Part shown: one piece after another, positions 18,385 to 19,086 of the stretch
Position numbering within the stretch: the first letter of the stretch is position 1
How the letters are laid out: every line of letters begins with the position of its first letter
Assembly: GCA_036940085.1 (NCBI GenBank)
Contig: JALLBK010000174.1
Span: forward strand, 1 to 19,086
Reading direction: 5' to 3'
DNA: 19,086 nucleotides
Source: Discostella pseudostelligera
Taxonomy: Eukaryota; Bacillariophyta; Thalassiosirophyceae; Thalassiosirales; Thalassiosiraceae
Notes under the pieces: model-generated
What the model was told of the DNA's origin: nothing
Database searches by the model: none
What the model saw: only the letters and a program-made list of their open reading frames with translations
Translations under genes and position numbers: made by a program

Positions 18385-19086
18385 AGACATCTAAATAATC
18401 CACCCATCCTGAAGTGTGCATTCGGTTGTGCTATGCTGCTGAACTGGAAATGGATTGCTTTTTCCTTGTAAATTGTTGTCGCTGTAATGTTACTTGAACC
18501 ACCCATATTCATTGATGATACTCCTAGCATTTATTGGCACATTATCTTCCTGATTGTAATGTCGTCATCGTCGGTTGTTAATTGTTGCTTAACCATTCAG
18601 TAGTTGATTGTCGTGTCATCTTTTACGAATAACGTAGTATGTGAGTCGAATGAGCAAGAGTTGAATTCGGCTTCTTGTTGTGCAGCAGCAAGATATTCTG
18701 TGCCCATGATTAATGATGTTGTAGATGATGGTAAGAACGGTGGAATTAAAGTGGCAGCAGCAGCAGCAGGCGCTGATCCCATGCCCATGCTTGTCGTCGT
18801 CGTTGTAGTTCACGTGTGCTGCCGATCTCCCCTGAAACCATCGCTCCCAAATACTAATTCCAGCAGTACTCGTACACCCCATGCCCATGCCCCATGTCAC
18901 AGCCACAGTCACAGCCAACGGTACTACTTCCATTCCATTTTACATTATTGATACATTGCCCCAATCATCCAAGACACACATTTGTTTGATGTTTGATTGT
19001 TGAATATACGTCAAGAGGATGAAGCCGCCGTCGACTTGTAGGATTGATGTCATGCTCATATTTATTGACTTGGTGGTTGGTGGCAG
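18385..19086. other. Downstream flank, no gene seen
   Basis: Probable 3' UTR of the coiled-coil gene followed by intergenic DNA. It contains a GCA run (about 18753-18768), GTC/GTT repeats and CATGCCCATG words at 18781-18790 and 18880-18889. ORFs here start at non-ATG codons or are repetitive; none is supported. Confidence 0.5.

Noticed and set aside
18604..18951. 115-codon plus-strand ORF
   Set aside because: It starts at TTG, and its Ala and Val runs and HSHSHS repeat reflect simple repeats.

Overview
The window looks like nuclear DNA of a photosynthetic stramenopile, most likely a diatom and perhaps a centric one. The reasons are short GT-AG introns of 77-213 nt in two genes, abundant Gly/Ser/Gln/Asn homopolymer runs inside otherwise conserved proteins, a presumptive bipartite plastid leader with an Ala|Phe cleavage site, and a Cys/His-plus-MORN protein of a type I associate with diatoms. 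There is no operon structure, and no rRNA, tRNA, CRISPR array or intact transposon was seen. The organism assignment is inference.

Layout from left to right. (1) 1-1063 is non-coding, with a degenerate 50-bp tandem duplication and a 14-bp inverted repeat. (2) 1064-4280 (+) is a five-exon cyclic-nucleotide-dependent protein kinase (PKG type): a PKA-R-like pseudosubstrate, two cyclic-nucleotide-binding domains and an AGC kinase. All splice phases were worked out and close exactly (868 aa). (3) 4904-5938 (+) is a Gly-rich protein with a likely plastid leader and a C-terminal coiled coil. (4) 6456-8780 (-), convergent with it, is a 774-aa low-complexity protein with two identically spaced C-x2-H...C-x2-C modules, a MORN-like segment and an RS-rich tail. 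(5) 8781-12297 is gene-poor, with E2F-like sites, AT palindromes and at most tiny doubtful ORFs. (6) 12298-15610 (-) is a four-exon NAA15, the auxiliary subunit of the NatA N-terminal acetyltransferase (989 aa, all phases consistent). (7) 15611-16941 is a divergent intergenic region with a perfect 20-bp palindrome. (8) 16942-18384 (+) is a long coiled-coil protein of unknown function whose N-terminal part contains an intron-like stretch that stays in frame. (9) 18385-19086 is downstream flank.

The genes do not form an evident pathway: one signalling kinase, one co-translational N-acetylation subunit and three lineage-type proteins. The most interesting points are the PKA-R-like autoinhibitory motif within a PKG, matching low-complexity insertions at the same loop of both nucleotide-binding domains, the doubled CxxH/CxxC module with exactly conserved spacing, and a shared E2F-like element (TGGCGGGA core) upstream of two neighbouring genes.
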